From: Verrucomicrobiaceae bacterium
GTDB taxonomy: Bacteria; Verrucomicrobiota; Verrucomicrobiia; Verrucomicrobiales; Akkermansiaceae
DNA length: 64,000 bases
Reading direction: 5' to 3'
NCBI GenBank assembly: GCA_027484055.1
Contig: JAIXQH010000067.1
Coordinates: 109,581 to 173,580 of the forward strand
How positions within the stretch are numbered: the first letter of the stretch is position 1; the number at the start of each line of letters is the position of its first letter. The notes beneath the pieces were generated by a model. It saw nothing but the letters and a program-made list of their open reading frames with translations. It made no database searches and had not been told where the DNA came from. The position numbers were made by a program, and so were the translations under genes. Positions 1 through 7,654 of this stretch are shown piece after piece.

Positions 1-345
1 GCCCGTGCCGGCCTCGGAGTCGGGGACTTCGGTGAAGCGGGCGAGGATTGTCCGATAATCCACGGCCAGCAGAAGGACGAGGATCGTGGCGGTGAGGGAG
101 AAGAGTTTATAAAACTTCGCGAGGCCGTCGAATTGATAGAAGTTCCATAGCGGCCATGTCGCCCAAACTGCGGTGGGTTTGGCATCGGGGCCGATGGCGA
201 AAAACGTCAACCCGAGGATTAAAGTCAGGCCGATGGCCCCGGCCACGCCGACCCAAGCCTTGTTTTTGCAGGAGCAAAAGGTCTCGGCCATCAGTAAAAT
301 GATGCCGAGGGTGACGGTGAGGGCTTCTAGGTAATAAGCGGGCAT
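1..345 (-). CDS. nuoN: NADH-quinone oxidoreductase subunit N, N-terminal part (gene cut by window edge)
   Basis: Membrane antiporter-like subunit of respiratory complex I, involved in proton pumping. Only the first 115 residues lie in the window; the reading frame is open to base 1. The protein begins MPAYYLEALTVTLGIILLM and shows hydrophobic stretches at about residues 5-20, 32-52 and 86-104, as at the start of NuoN. The start lies 30 bases after the nuoM stop on the same strand. The call depends mainly on position as the last member of a nuoG-to-nuoN series, plus the membrane profile. Confidence 0.85.
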   Translation of the reverse strand, partial: MPAYYLEALTVTLGIILLMAETFCSCKNKAWVGVAGAIGLTLILGLTFFAIGPDAKPTAVWATWPLWNFYQFDGLAKFYKLFSLTATILVLLLAVDYRTILARFTEVPDSEAGTG

Positions 346-353
346 GGTGAGTG

Positions 354-388
354 AAGAATAGGTCTTATAAGTCCTTTAGAACTTATTT
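354..388. repeat. 9-base-period intergenic repeat between nuoM and nuoN
   Basis: Successive 9-base steps of a unit close to TATAAGTCC are seen (TATAAGTCC, TTTAGAACT, TATTTAGCA on the plus strand). The nuoM stop codon (376-378) lies inside it. The dnaK-groES spacer holds a hairpin of similar TATAGG-type steps. Confidence 0.5.
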
Positions 389-1827
389 AGCAGATTAAGC
401 AAAAGGTTTGGATAAAGCCCCACGGCGAAGAGAGCCACGATGAGCAACACCGCTGGGATGCGGCCAAAGAAGGAGATGTCACGAGCGGATTCCGTGGCCT
501 TAACGGCTGGGCCTTGGAAAATTGACCGATAGGCACGGAGCATGTAAACGGCGGAGATCACGACGCCCCAGATCGAGAGGATGCAGGTGATTTGCACAGG
601 GCCTAGACCCGAGCTTCCGTTGTAGGATTTGAATGCGGCTAGGAATACGAGGATTTCACCGGAGAAATTTGCCAGGCCGGGTAAACCGATGGAGGCCATC
701 GCGCCAATGCCAAACAGGAAGGCCAACTTGGGGGCGGCTTTGGCAAGTCCGCCGAGTTCTTGCAGATCCAGCGTGCCGGTGCTGCGCTCAATGCGGTCGG
801 CGAGGCTGAAGAGCAGCGCGATCGAGATCCCGTGGGCAAACATCAGGACGATGGCGGCAGAGCGGGCAAGCGGGTTTTCCGGGAAGGCGATGAGCGCAGC
901 GATGGCGAGGAAGATGTAGCCCATGTGCATCACCGAGGAGTTACCGAGCATCCGGTCGAGGCGTTTTTGAGAAATCGTGACCCAGCCGACCCAGAGGATA
1001 TTGCCGAGCAGCAGAACCAGCAGCGGAGTGAGCCAGGCTTGCAGACCTTCTGGCACCAGTGGGATCGCGAGCCGAAGCAGACCGTAGAGGCCGAATTTTT
1101 TCAAAACACCCGCATGGAGCATGGCCACGGGAGCGGGTGCGCTGGCATAGGCGGGAGCGGCCCATGAGTGGAAAGGAAACAGCGAGACGAGTGTGCCGAA
1201 GCCGACGATGAGCAATGCGGCGATGCTCTTTTGAGCAACGGGGTCAATTTTCAGTGCTCCAGACTTCGCGGCGTTCAGCATCGTGGGGATGTCATAGGTG
1301 CCGGCGAGATTCGCCAGCCAGACGAGTCCAGCGAGCAAGATCACCGAGCCGAGACCGAGATAAATCGTGATTTTCCAGGCGGCATCGCGGCGGTCACCAC
1401 GGCCAAGCATCCCGATCATCAGGAAAGTCGGGACGAGTGCGAGCTCGTGAAAGGCGTAGAAGAAAAACAGGTCCGTTGCCGCGAAGGCCCCGAGCGCCCC
1501 GGCGGAAATGAGAAGTGAGGAGCCGAAGTAGAGTTTTTCCCGGCCTTCAGGAGCCTTGCCGGAGAGCACGGCGGCGAGGGTGACGATCACTGAAAGCAGC
1601 ACCATGATGACGCTCATGCCATCAGTGAAGCCAAAGGCCAGGTTCATCGCGGGCTTTTCAAGCACGGGCAACGAAAATGACCAACAAGCACACTGCCACG
1701 TGAATACAGCGTAAAGTCCGAGCGCAAGATTGACGGCAGCAGCTGCAAGCGCGGTAAGCCGGGCGGGTGCACCGAACAAAATCGCAAGAAAGGCGGCGAT
1801 GGGTAGGAAGACGAGGATGGCGAGCAT
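376..1827 (-). CDS. nuoM: NADH-quinone oxidoreductase subunit M
   Basis: Antiporter-like, proton-translocating membrane subunit of complex I. At 483 residues it has the usual NuoM length and about 14 hydrophobic segments. The conserved glutamate of the family is visible in FHELALVPTF (Glu128). Residues around 220-245 carry the broken-helix region with the HAGVLKKFGLYGLLR sequence typical of NuoM. The gene starts 24 bases after nuoL stops and ends within a 9-base-period repeat before nuoN, consistent with one transcript. Confidence 0.97.
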   Translation of the reverse strand: MLAILVFLPIAAFLAILFGAPARLTALAAAAVNLALGLYAVFTWQCACWSFSLPVLEKPAMNLAFGFTDGMSVIMVLLSVIVTLAAVLSGKAPEGREKLYFGSSLLISAGALGAFAATDLFFFYAFHELALVPTFLMIGMLGRGDRRDAAWKITIYLGLGSVILLAGLVWLANLAGTYDIPTMLNAAKSGALKIDPVAQKSIAALLIVGFGTLVSLFPFHSWAAPAYASAPAPVAMLHAGVLKKFGLYGLLRLAIPLVPEGLQAWLTPLLVLLLGNILWVGWVTISQKRLDRMLGNSSVMHMGYIFLAIAALIAFPENPLARSAAIVLMFAHGISIALLFSLADRIERSTGTLDLQELGGLAKAAPKLAFLFGIGAMASIGLPGLANFSGEILVFLAAFKSYNGSSGLGPVQITCILSIWGVVISAVYMLRAYRSIFQGPAVKATESARDISFFGRIPAVLLIVALFAVGLYPNLLLNLLNKF

Positions 1828-1851
1828 GGAAAAATGGAGCTAAGAAATGAT

Positions 1852-3672
1852 TCAGTGACCAAACACCGCGAAATAGATGACGAACAGACAGCCGAGACCG
1901 AAGCAGAAGGCGTATCCTTGGAGACTGCCGGACTGGACCTTGCGGAAAAGATTTCCAAAGGACGCGGCTGCTCGGCTTGAGCCGTTGACGATGAGGCCGG
2001 TGATGAGGAGCTCGTCGATGAAGGAAATGATCATGGCGAACGCATCTTGGAAATAGCGGACGATCCCTTTTTCGTAGATCGCGTCGAGGTAGAAGCGGTT
2101 TTGGAAAAGTGGGATGGACACGGGGTCTTTGTCCTTACCGGTGTAAAGGATGAATCCAGTGACCACACCGATGATCAATGCTGCGATGGAGACGTAGGTG
2201 ACCAGGCCAAGGTGGATCAGATGCTCCGGCTGGTGGTAAGCTGGGGCCAGTTTGCTCGCGATGGCTGGGTATCCGGCGGCGAATCCAAGCACCGCTAACA
2301 ACAGGAGTGGCACGAACATCAGCGGACCGACCTCGTGGGCGTGATCCGCATTTTCCGATTTCGTCTTGCCAAGGAAAGCCACGACAAACAGGCGGGTCAT
2401 GTAAAATGGCGTAAGCACGGCAACACCTGCGGCGATCCAGAATAGGGCTTGGTTTTTCTCGTGGGCGGCTTCGAGGATTTGTTCCTTTGAGAAGAATCCG
2501 GAGAAGCCGGGAACAGCGATGAGTGCGAGAAAGCCAATGAGGAAGGTGAAGCCCGTGATCGGCATCTTTTTAAGCAGCCCACCCATTTTCCAGATGTTTT
2601 GTTCGTGGTGGCAGGCGTAAATGACGGCCCCGGAGCCTAGGAAAAGAAGTGCCTTGAACCAAGCGTGGGTGAAGAGGTGGAACATGCCTGCTTCACCAGC
2701 GACGAGGCCTACGGCCATGACCATATAGCCGAGCTGTGAGAGAGTGGAGTAGGCGAGGATTTTTTTAATGTCATCCTGCTGAGTGGCCATGAGCGCGGCG
2801 ACCAGCGAGGTAATGCCACCGGTCCATGCGATCACGGTGCTAGCAGTGAGTCCTTCAAAATGCTCGAAACCGAGCGTGAATTGCAGGCGGAACAGCATGT
2901 AGACCCCAGCGGCCACCATCGTCGCCGCGTGGATCAGCGCGGACACCGGAGTCGGGCCTTCCATGGCATCGGGCAGCCAGACGTGGAGCGGGAGTTGCGC
3001 GGATTTTCCGATGGCTCCGCAGAAGATGCAGAGAACGGCCGCTGAAATGACGCCAGTTGCGATGAGTGGGTTCGCAGCGATGAAATGTTCAAGTCCGCCT
3101 TTCATCGAGTCGAAGGCGAGATGGCCCGTGATGCCCCATAGCATGAGGATTCCGACGAGAAAGCCGAAGTCGCCGATCCGGTTGCAGAGGAAGGCTTTTT
3201 TCGCCGCGTCTGCTGCTGAGTCTTTTTGATACCAGTGACCGATGAGCAAGTAGGAACTCAATCCGACCAACTCCCAGAAAATGAAGGTCATGATGAAGTT
3301 GTCCGCCAGCACGATGCCGGTCATCGAGAACATGAAGAGTGAGAGGCCCGTGAAGTAGCGGGCTTTCGCGCTGTCCTCCTTCATGTAGGCCAGCGAGAAA
3401 ATGTGAACCAGCATCCCGACGCCAGTGACCACGATCATCATGCCGGTGGATAACTGGTCGAGCTTGTAGCCGATGTTGATCGAGAAATCACCGATAGTGG
3501 CCCAGGCGAAATGTGAGGTTTCATTTTTCCCCAAGAGCAGCACTGCAAGCACGAAGGTCGCGATGGCAGAGGCCGTCGAAATCAACGGGGCGAGTCCGGT
3601 TTTTTTCAGGACAAGTTGGTTCGCCGCGGCGACGGCGAGGGGGAGTAAGATGAGGAGCCAGGCGAGGTTCAT
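1852..3672 (-). CDS. nuoL: NADH-quinone oxidoreductase subunit L
   Basis: Largest antiporter-like subunit of complex I and the source of the long lateral helix. At 606 residues it is close to standard length. The key glutamate lies in FIFWELVGLSSYLLIG (Glu134), and the conserved HVWLPDAMEGPTPVSALIHA block lies near residues 230-250. The C-terminal 100 residues carry the amphipathic stretch and final membrane anchor. Upstream, where nuoK would normally abut, a 464-base palindrome-bounded element with a GxxExxY gene separates it from nuoK. Confidence 0.98.
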   Translation of the reverse strand: MNLAWLLILLPLAVAAANQLVLKKTGLAPLISTASAIATFVLAVLLLGKNETSHFAWATIGDFSINIGYKLDQLSTGMMIVVTGVGMLVHIFSLAYMKEDSAKARYFTGLSLFMFSMTGIVLADNFIMTFIFWELVGLSSYLLIGHWYQKDSAADAAKKAFLCNRIGDFGFLVGILMLWGITGHLAFDSMKGGLEHFIAANPLIATGVISAAVLCIFCGAIGKSAQLPLHVWLPDAMEGPTPVSALIHAATMVAAGVYMLFRLQFTLGFEHFEGLTASTVIAWTGGITSLVAALMATQQDDIKKILAYSTLSQLGYMVMAVGLVAGEAGMFHLFTHAWFKALLFLGSGAVIYACHHEQNIWKMGGLLKKMPITGFTFLIGFLALIAVPGFSGFFSKEQILEAAHEKNQALFWIAAGVAVLTPFYMTRLFVVAFLGKTKSENADHAHEVGPLMFVPLLLLAVLGFAAGYPAIASKLAPAYHQPEHLIHLGLVTYVSIAALIIGVVTGFILYTGKDKDPVSIPLFQNRFYLDAIYEKGIVRYFQDAFAMIISFIDELLITGLIVNGSSRAAASFGNLFRKVQSGSLQGYAFCFGLGCLFVIYFAVFGH

Positions 3673-3699
3673 GTGTTGGGAAGTGAAGAAAAGAATTTG

Positions 3700-4163
3700 A
3701 CCACGGATTACACGGATTTACGGATTTTTAAGATAAATATTGGCGACTCGTTTGAAGGTAAGCGATGCCTCCCTGAAATTGAGTATTAATCCAACTTGAA
3801 GTCCCGAAATACTCAGGTAACCCAAGGTTTGGGCGATATGGAGATCGCTGATGAAGGATGCGACTTTGGTTTCTATGATAACCTTGTTTTCGACAATTAA
3901 ATCAGTGATGAGTTTGCCCACGCTTTGTTCTCTATAAAACACGGGGAACTGTTGCTGTTGAGTGAATGAGATGGACTGCGTGGTGAACTCTATGCACAGA
4001 GCGTTTTCATAAATCTTTTCATCAAGTCCTGGGCCAAGGGCACGGTGCACCGTCATCGCTGCACCGATGATGAGTTGGGTGAGGTCCATGTGCGGGTGGC
4101 TTGTCCGATCCTGATTCATTAAACGAGTTATCTCTTAATCCGTAAATCCGTGTAATCCGTGGT
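3700..4163. mobile_element. Inverted-repeat cassette enclosing a GxxExxY gene
   Basis: Two 27-base arms, 3700-3726 and 4137-4163, are perfect inverted copies of each other (left arm begins ACCACGGATTACACGGAT). Each arm is made of 9-base steps of CACGGATTA type. They enclose one gene whose TAA stop (3718-3720) lies in the left arm. The element sits exactly in the nuoK/nuoL spacer. An empty version of the same palindrome is at 54430-54533. The mobile nature is inferred. Confidence 0.6.
3718..4119 (-). CDS. GxxExxY family protein
   Basis: Small protein of 133 residues, family of unknown function. The diagnostic motif is LGPGLDEKIYENAL (residues 28-41), followed by KVIIETKVASFISDLHIAQTL and a C-terminal GLILNFREASLTFKRV strand, all typical of the GxxExxY family, which is proposed to be nuclease-like. 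It lies inside a perfect 27-base inverted repeat, and its last residues (NP-stop) are encoded by the repeat arm. Base composition is visibly lower in G+C than the nuo genes around it. It is co-oriented with nuoK and nuoL and so is probably transcribed with them, but it has no known complex I role. Confidence 0.9.
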   Translation of the reverse strand: MNQDRTSHPHMDLTQLIIGAAMTVHRALGPGLDEKIYENALCIEFTTQSISFTQQQQFPVFYREQSVGKLITDLIVENKVIIETKVASFISDLHIAQTLGYLSISGLQVGLILNFREASLTFKRVANIYLKNP

Positions 4164-4171
4164 TAAAATCT

Positions 4172-4492
4172 TCAACCTTTCAGCGAAGTCAGTTCATCCG
4201 TGTGGATTGTCTGACGGGCGCGGTAGAGGGCGACGATGATGGCGAGGCCGACGGCGACTTCGGCGGCAGCGACAGTGATGACGAAGAAAACGAGCATTTG
4301 GCCGTTGTAGTCTGGTAGTCCGTTCGCGGTAACGTGGAACCGGGAAAAGGCGACCAGTGTAAGATTTGCAGCACTCAGCATCAGCTCAAGGCACATGAAG
4401 ACGATGATGATATTTCGCCGCATCACCACGCCTGCTAGGCCGATGGCGAACAGGAGTCCTGAGACGAGGAGGTAGTCGTTTAAAGTAGCCAT
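4172..4492 (-). CDS. nuoK: NADH-quinone oxidoreductase subunit K
   Basis: Small membrane subunit of complex I, 106 residues with three hydrophobic helices (about residues 6-23, 29-50 and 64-86). The conserved intramembrane glutamates are in FMCLELML and in the [11 protein letters not shown] segment. It follows nuoJ by 12 bases. The gene ends 9 bases before the inverted-repeat cassette that separates it from nuoL. Confidence 0.96.
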   Translation of the reverse strand: MATLNDYLLVSGLLFAIGLAGVVMRRNIIIVFMCLELMLSAANLTLVAFSRFHVTANGLPDYNGQMLVFFVITVAAAEVAVGLAIIVALYRARQTIHTDELTSLKG

Positions 4493-4504
4493 GGGAAAAG
4501 GGAA

Positions 4505-5068
4505 TCAGTCTGCTTGTTTATTTGAGAGGACCACGACCCCGACGGTGGCGACGAGTAGCAAGACCCCGAGGATCTGAAGCGGGAGGTTGTATTGAGTGAA
4601 GAGCGTGTTGCCGATGAGGTGGACGTCTGGCAATTTCCCGAGCTGGAGTGCCGCAGCGATTTTACCGTCCGCTGGGAAACCTGCCGCAGCGGCGGCGAGT
4701 GTCGCCTTGCTGAGGGTTGGCTCACTCATGTCCGGTGAGTTAGAAAGGATGCCGATGAGTTGGACGAGAAATGCGGCAACGAGTGCGAGGCCAGCAGCAA
4801 TCGGGAGCAGTGGCTTGCTGGGTTTTTCCTCATCTTTCAAATCGAGCAGCATGATGATGAATACGAAAAGAACCATCACCGCTCCGGTGTAAACGAGGAT
4901 CTGAATGACCCCAACGAAGAAGGCACTCAGGCCGATGAAAAGCCCGGCGAGCCCGACAAAACAGGTCACCACGGAGAGCGCACTGGACACCGGATTACGA
5001 AATGCGACGACCGCCGTGCCACCTATGAGCATGATGGTGGAAAAAAGCCAGAAGAGGTAAGAGGGCAT
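4505..5068 (-). CDS. nuoJ: NADH-quinone oxidoreductase subunit J
   Basis: Membrane subunit of complex I, 187 residues with five hydrophobic helices. The family sequence VGVIQILVYTGAVMVLFVFIIMLL (residues about 53-76), which contains the pi-bulge helix, is clear. It is followed by nuoK after 12 bases. Upstream, between it and nuoI, lies an empty palindrome (5086-5149) whose arms match those around the four-helix-bundle gene at 7.2-7.6 kb. Confidence 0.95.
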   Translation of the reverse strand: MPSYLFWLFSTIMLIGGTAVVAFRNPVSSALSVVTCFVGLAGLFIGLSAFFVGVIQILVYTGAVMVLFVFIIMLLDLKDEEKPSKPLLPIAAGLALVAAFLVQLIGILSNSPDMSEPTLSKATLAAAAAGFPADGKIAAALQLGKLPDVHLIGNTLFTQYNLPLQILGVLLLVATVGVVVLSNKQAD

Positions 5069-5085
5069 GTAGTTAATCGTTATAA

Positions 5086-5149
5086 GTTAGTTGTTATTGG
5101 TAAAAGAGAAGGAATGTTCCGTTTAACTTTGAACCAATAACTTTTTAAC
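5086..5149. repeat. Empty palindrome in the nuoI/nuoJ spacer
   Basis: The left arm (5086-5106) contains GTTATTGGT and the right arm (5127-5149) contains ACCAATAACTTTTTAAC, giving an imperfect inverted repeat of about 21 bases with a 20-base centre. The arm is nearly the same as the arms that flank the four-helix-bundle gene at 7181-7652. It contains no gene. Confidence 0.6.
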
Positions 5150-5150
5150 A

Positions 5151-5717
5151 TCACTTGAGTTCGTTCCATTTATTGACGAGGCCGGTGCGGACGCCGCCGA
5201 TTTCGTAGAGCTTCTTTTTGTCGTGAACCATGTCGGCTCGTTTGAGGCCGGTAATGAGGTAGTCTTTCCGCAGATAGATCGCTTGTTCAGGGCAGACCTC
5301 TTCGCAGAGGCCGCAGTAAATGCAGCGGATCATGTCGATGTCGAACTCAAGCGGGCGTTTCTCGACCTTGGCCCATGGGTCGTCTGAAGGAATTTCGCTG
5401 GGCTTGATTTTGATCGCCTTCGGTGGGCAGATGAATTCGCAGAGTTGGCAAGAGACACAGCGTTCGCGGCCTTGTTCGTCGGTGACGAGTGTGGGTGCGC
5501 CGCGGTAGTAGTCGGGCATGTGTGTGTCCCAGCGTTGTTCGGGAAACTGCATGGTGACGCCCAGCCCGGATGAGGCGAGGCTCTCCGCTCCGACAGACTT
5601 GCCACGGAGGGTTTTGACCGCGTGGGTCATGGTGAGGAAGAAACCTTTGATGAGGGCTCCGAAGTAGATTTTTTCCCCGAGATTAAGCTTCGGGCGTTGG
5701 AGTTTGACGACAGCCAT
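5151..5717 (-). CDS. nuoI: NADH-quinone oxidoreductase subunit I
   Basis: Peripheral-arm subunit of complex I that carries two [4Fe-4S] clusters (N6a and N6b) passing electrons toward NuoB. At 188 residues it shows two classic eight-iron ferredoxin motifs, CVSCQLCEFICPPKA and CIYCGLCEEVCPEQA. The N-terminal amphipathic region (KIYFGALIKGFFLTMTHAVK) is typical. A 56-codon open frame lies between it and nuoH. Confidence 0.97.
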   Translation of the reverse strand: MAVVKLQRPKLNLGEKIYFGALIKGFFLTMTHAVKTLRGKSVGAESLASSGLGVTMQFPEQRWDTHMPDYYRGAPTLVTDEQGRERCVSCQLCEFICPPKAIKIKPSEIPSDDPWAKVEKRPLEFDIDMIRCIYCGLCEEVCPEQAIYLRKDYLITGLKRADMVHDKKKLYEIGGVRTGLVNKWNELK

Positions 5718-5729
5718 GGTTGGAGAGAG

Positions 5730-5900
5730 TTAGAGAGTGGAGGCAGCTAGGGAGCGAAGTTTTTCGAGGTTCAGTGCACCGCCGCCGCGTAAGTAAAAGG
5801 TGGTGACTTGATGGCGAACCATGTGGTAGAGCGCCACGCTTTCTAAAGACTGCATCCAGCGGTCTTTATCGTTGGCAGGCGTTGGTGATTCCGACGGCAT
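5730..5900 (-). CDS. Small open reading frame between nuoH and nuoI, unknown
   Basis: An ATG-initiated frame of 56 codons fills the spacer between nuoH (stop 20 bases upstream) and nuoI (start 12 bases downstream). The product begins MPSESPTPANDKDRWMQSL and has a central HMVRHQVTTFYLRGGG segment; it is soluble-looking and basic. I do not recognise it. It fits the operon spacing well, but coding is supported only by position and the lack of stops. No strong ribosome binding site is seen. Confidence 0.45.
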   Translation of the reverse strand: MPSESPTPANDKDRWMQSLESVALYHMVRHQVTTFYLRGGGALNLEKLRSLAASTL

Positions 5901-5920
5901 GAGTGAATGATTTCAGCGGA

Positions 5921-7171
5921 CTAGGCGCGCAGGGTCTTCGGGGTTTCCTCGGAGACTTTGGCGACCCAGATGACGGAGGCGGTAAGGACGACAAGTAAAA
6001 TGGCACCAATGCCAATGATCGTTTTTTCAAGATCTGGCGCTGCGACGATGAGTGCTGCGAGGAAAACATTGATCAGCGCAGCTTCGAAAAAGACAACCCA
6101 ACCGAGTTTCATCAGTTGGTCGTAGCGGAACCGAGGCACCGTCCAGCGGACGAGGATGAAGAAGAGGATGAAGGCGATCAACTTGGTGAGAAAGCAACCC
6201 ATGTGGATGAAGCCACCGAAGTAAAAGTCGCCGATATGGAGCTTGGCGACTTCCGCATCGAGACCGAAGCCAATGGACCAGCCACCGAGGAAGAGGGTGA
6301 TAATGAGCGCGGAGCCAATGACCATGGCGGCGTATTCACCCATGAAGAACATGGCGAATTTCATGGAGGAATACTCCGTATGATAGCCGCCGACGAGTTC
6401 GGTTTCGCACTCGGGCAGGTCGAAAGGCATCCGGTTGGTTTCCGCGAAAATCGAGATGGTGAAAATGAGAAATGCAATGGCGGCAGGGAACCAGAAGAGG
6501 AGTTTGCTGGTGAGGGTGTGGTCCGCATCGTGGCCCCAGAGTGGCAGGAGTAACCAACCGTGGTCGGCTTGTTGCTGGACGATGTTGCTGAGATTCAAAT
6601 CCCCGAAATACATCAGGACCGGGACAATGGAGAGTCCGAGGGCAATTTCGTAGGAAATCATCTGCGCCGTGGAGCGCACTCCACCGATGAAGGGGAACTT
6701 CGAATTAGATGACCAACCGGCCAAGGTGATGCCATAAACCGAAAGCGAAGCGACGGAAAAAACAAACAGCGGGCCGATGTCCAAGTCCGCCACAAGTAGT
6801 TTCTCGGCGTGGCCGAAAATACTGATCGGCGAGCCGAATGGAACGACACAGACGGTGATCAGCGCAGGCACCACCGTCAGCGCAGGGGCTAACCAGTAAA
6901 AGGCCTTGCGGACATGGTCGGGAGTAAAATCTTCTTTGAGGAACAGTTTTAGACCGTCGGCAATCGGCTGAATCAGCCCGAAGAAGTGGAAGTCTTTCTT
7001 AAATCCCAACAAAGTGAATGGAATGCCCACTCGGTTCGGCCCGACTCGGTCTTGGATGATTGCGGAAAAGCGCCGCTCAAAATAAACCGAAAGAGGGACA
7101 AGCGGAAGAACCACGATGAACGTCAGCACGACGATCTTAGTGATGATGATGGCGATTTGGAAAAGGTCCAC
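5921..7171 (-). CDS. nuoH: NADH-quinone oxidoreductase subunit H
   Basis: Membrane subunit of complex I at the quinone-binding junction, 416 residues with about eight to nine hydrophobic helices. The family signatures are present: RVGPNRVG near residue 42, GWSSNSKFPFIGGVRSTAQMISYE near residues 152-175 (quinone-site loop) and ETNRMPFDLPECETELVGGYHTEYS near residues 245-270. The length is longer than the Escherichia coli protein because of the C-terminal tail. It is separated from nuoG by a palindrome-bounded extra gene. Confidence 0.97.
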   Translation of the reverse strand: MDLFQIAIIITKIVVLTFIVVLPLVPLSVYFERRFSAIIQDRVGPNRVGIPFTLLGFKKDFHFFGLIQPIADGLKLFLKEDFTPDHVRKAFYWLAPALTVVPALITVCVVPFGSPISIFGHAEKLLVADLDIGPLFVFSVASLSVYGITLAGWSSNSKFPFIGGVRSTAQMISYEIALGLSIVPVLMYFGDLNLSNIVQQQADHGWLLLPLWGHDADHTLTSKLLFWFPAAIAFLIFTISIFAETNRMPFDLPECETELVGGYHTEYSSMKFAMFFMGEYAAMVIGSALIITLFLGGWSIGFGLDAEVAKLHIGDFYFGGFIHMGCFLTKLIAFILFFILVRWTVPRFRYDQLMKLGWVVFFEAALINVFLAALIVAAPDLEKTIIGIGAILLVVLTASVIWVAKVSEETPKTLRA

Positions 7172-7180
7172 GGTAGGATA

Positions 7181-7652
7181 GTTAAACGTTATTGGTTAGA
7201 AGTTATTGGGCGGTACCGCCTTCGAGAGGCTTTTTGGTGGCGGCGGCTTTTCGTAGGTAGGAGATGTAGCCGTTCAAGAGGGCGATTGCTTTTGAGGCGA
7301 TTGTGCGTCCTTCATTGAGGAGGTCCTGAGAGACGAGTTCTTCGTCGTGCGCTGTGAGCATGTGGTCAATCGTTTCCCAGCATGAACCACGCGCGTTTGA
7401 ACAGAATTTTGCGTTATCTAAATAATGGAATCGACCGTAGCCTTCAGCAATGTTCGCTGTCGTCGAGCGTGCGGCGCGGAGGATCTGGTCTCCCAGACGA
7501 TAGCGTTCCTCTTTGGGCAATGCGCGAAAGAAGGCTCTGGCCACAAAAACTCGTAGCTCTCGGCATGCTTTCCAGCATTCCAAGTCTTCGAAAGTTCTGA
7601 GCGATTCGCGATCCATTGTCTTACTAATAACTTTTAACAAATAACTTTTAAC
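7181..7652. mobile_element. Inverted-repeat cassette enclosing a four-helix-bundle (23S IVP-like) gene
   Basis: Arms at 7181-7209 and 7624-7652 are inverted copies matching at about 25 of 29 positions; the left arm begins GTTAAACGTTATTGGTTA. They enclose a single small gene whose TAA stop (7203-7205) lies in the left arm, the same design as the GxxExxY cassette at 3.7 kb. An empty palindrome with the same kind of arm lies at 5086-5149. Mobility is inferred. Confidence 0.6.
7203..7616 (-). CDS. Four helix bundle protein (23S rRNA intervening-sequence protein family)
   Basis: Small helical protein of 137 residues. The family pattern is clear: FEDLECWKACREL near the start, LGDQILRAARSTTANIAEGYGR in the middle and FCSNARGSCWETIDHMLTA, ending in a Lys-rich tail. 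Members occur in 23S rRNA intervening sequences and as accessory proteins of diversity-generating retroelements; their general role is unknown. The ATG at 7616 is chosen because a longer frame would begin with TTG inside the repeat arm. It lies between nuoG and nuoH in an inverted-repeat cassette and has no evident complex I function. Confidence 0.9.
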   Translation of the reverse strand: MDRESLRTFEDLECWKACRELRVFVARAFFRALPKEERYRLGDQILRAARSTTANIAEGYGRFHYLDNAKFCSNARGSCWETIDHMLTAHDEELVSQDLLNEGRTIASKAIALLNGYISYLRKAAATKKPLEGGTAQ

Positions 7653-7654
7653 CC

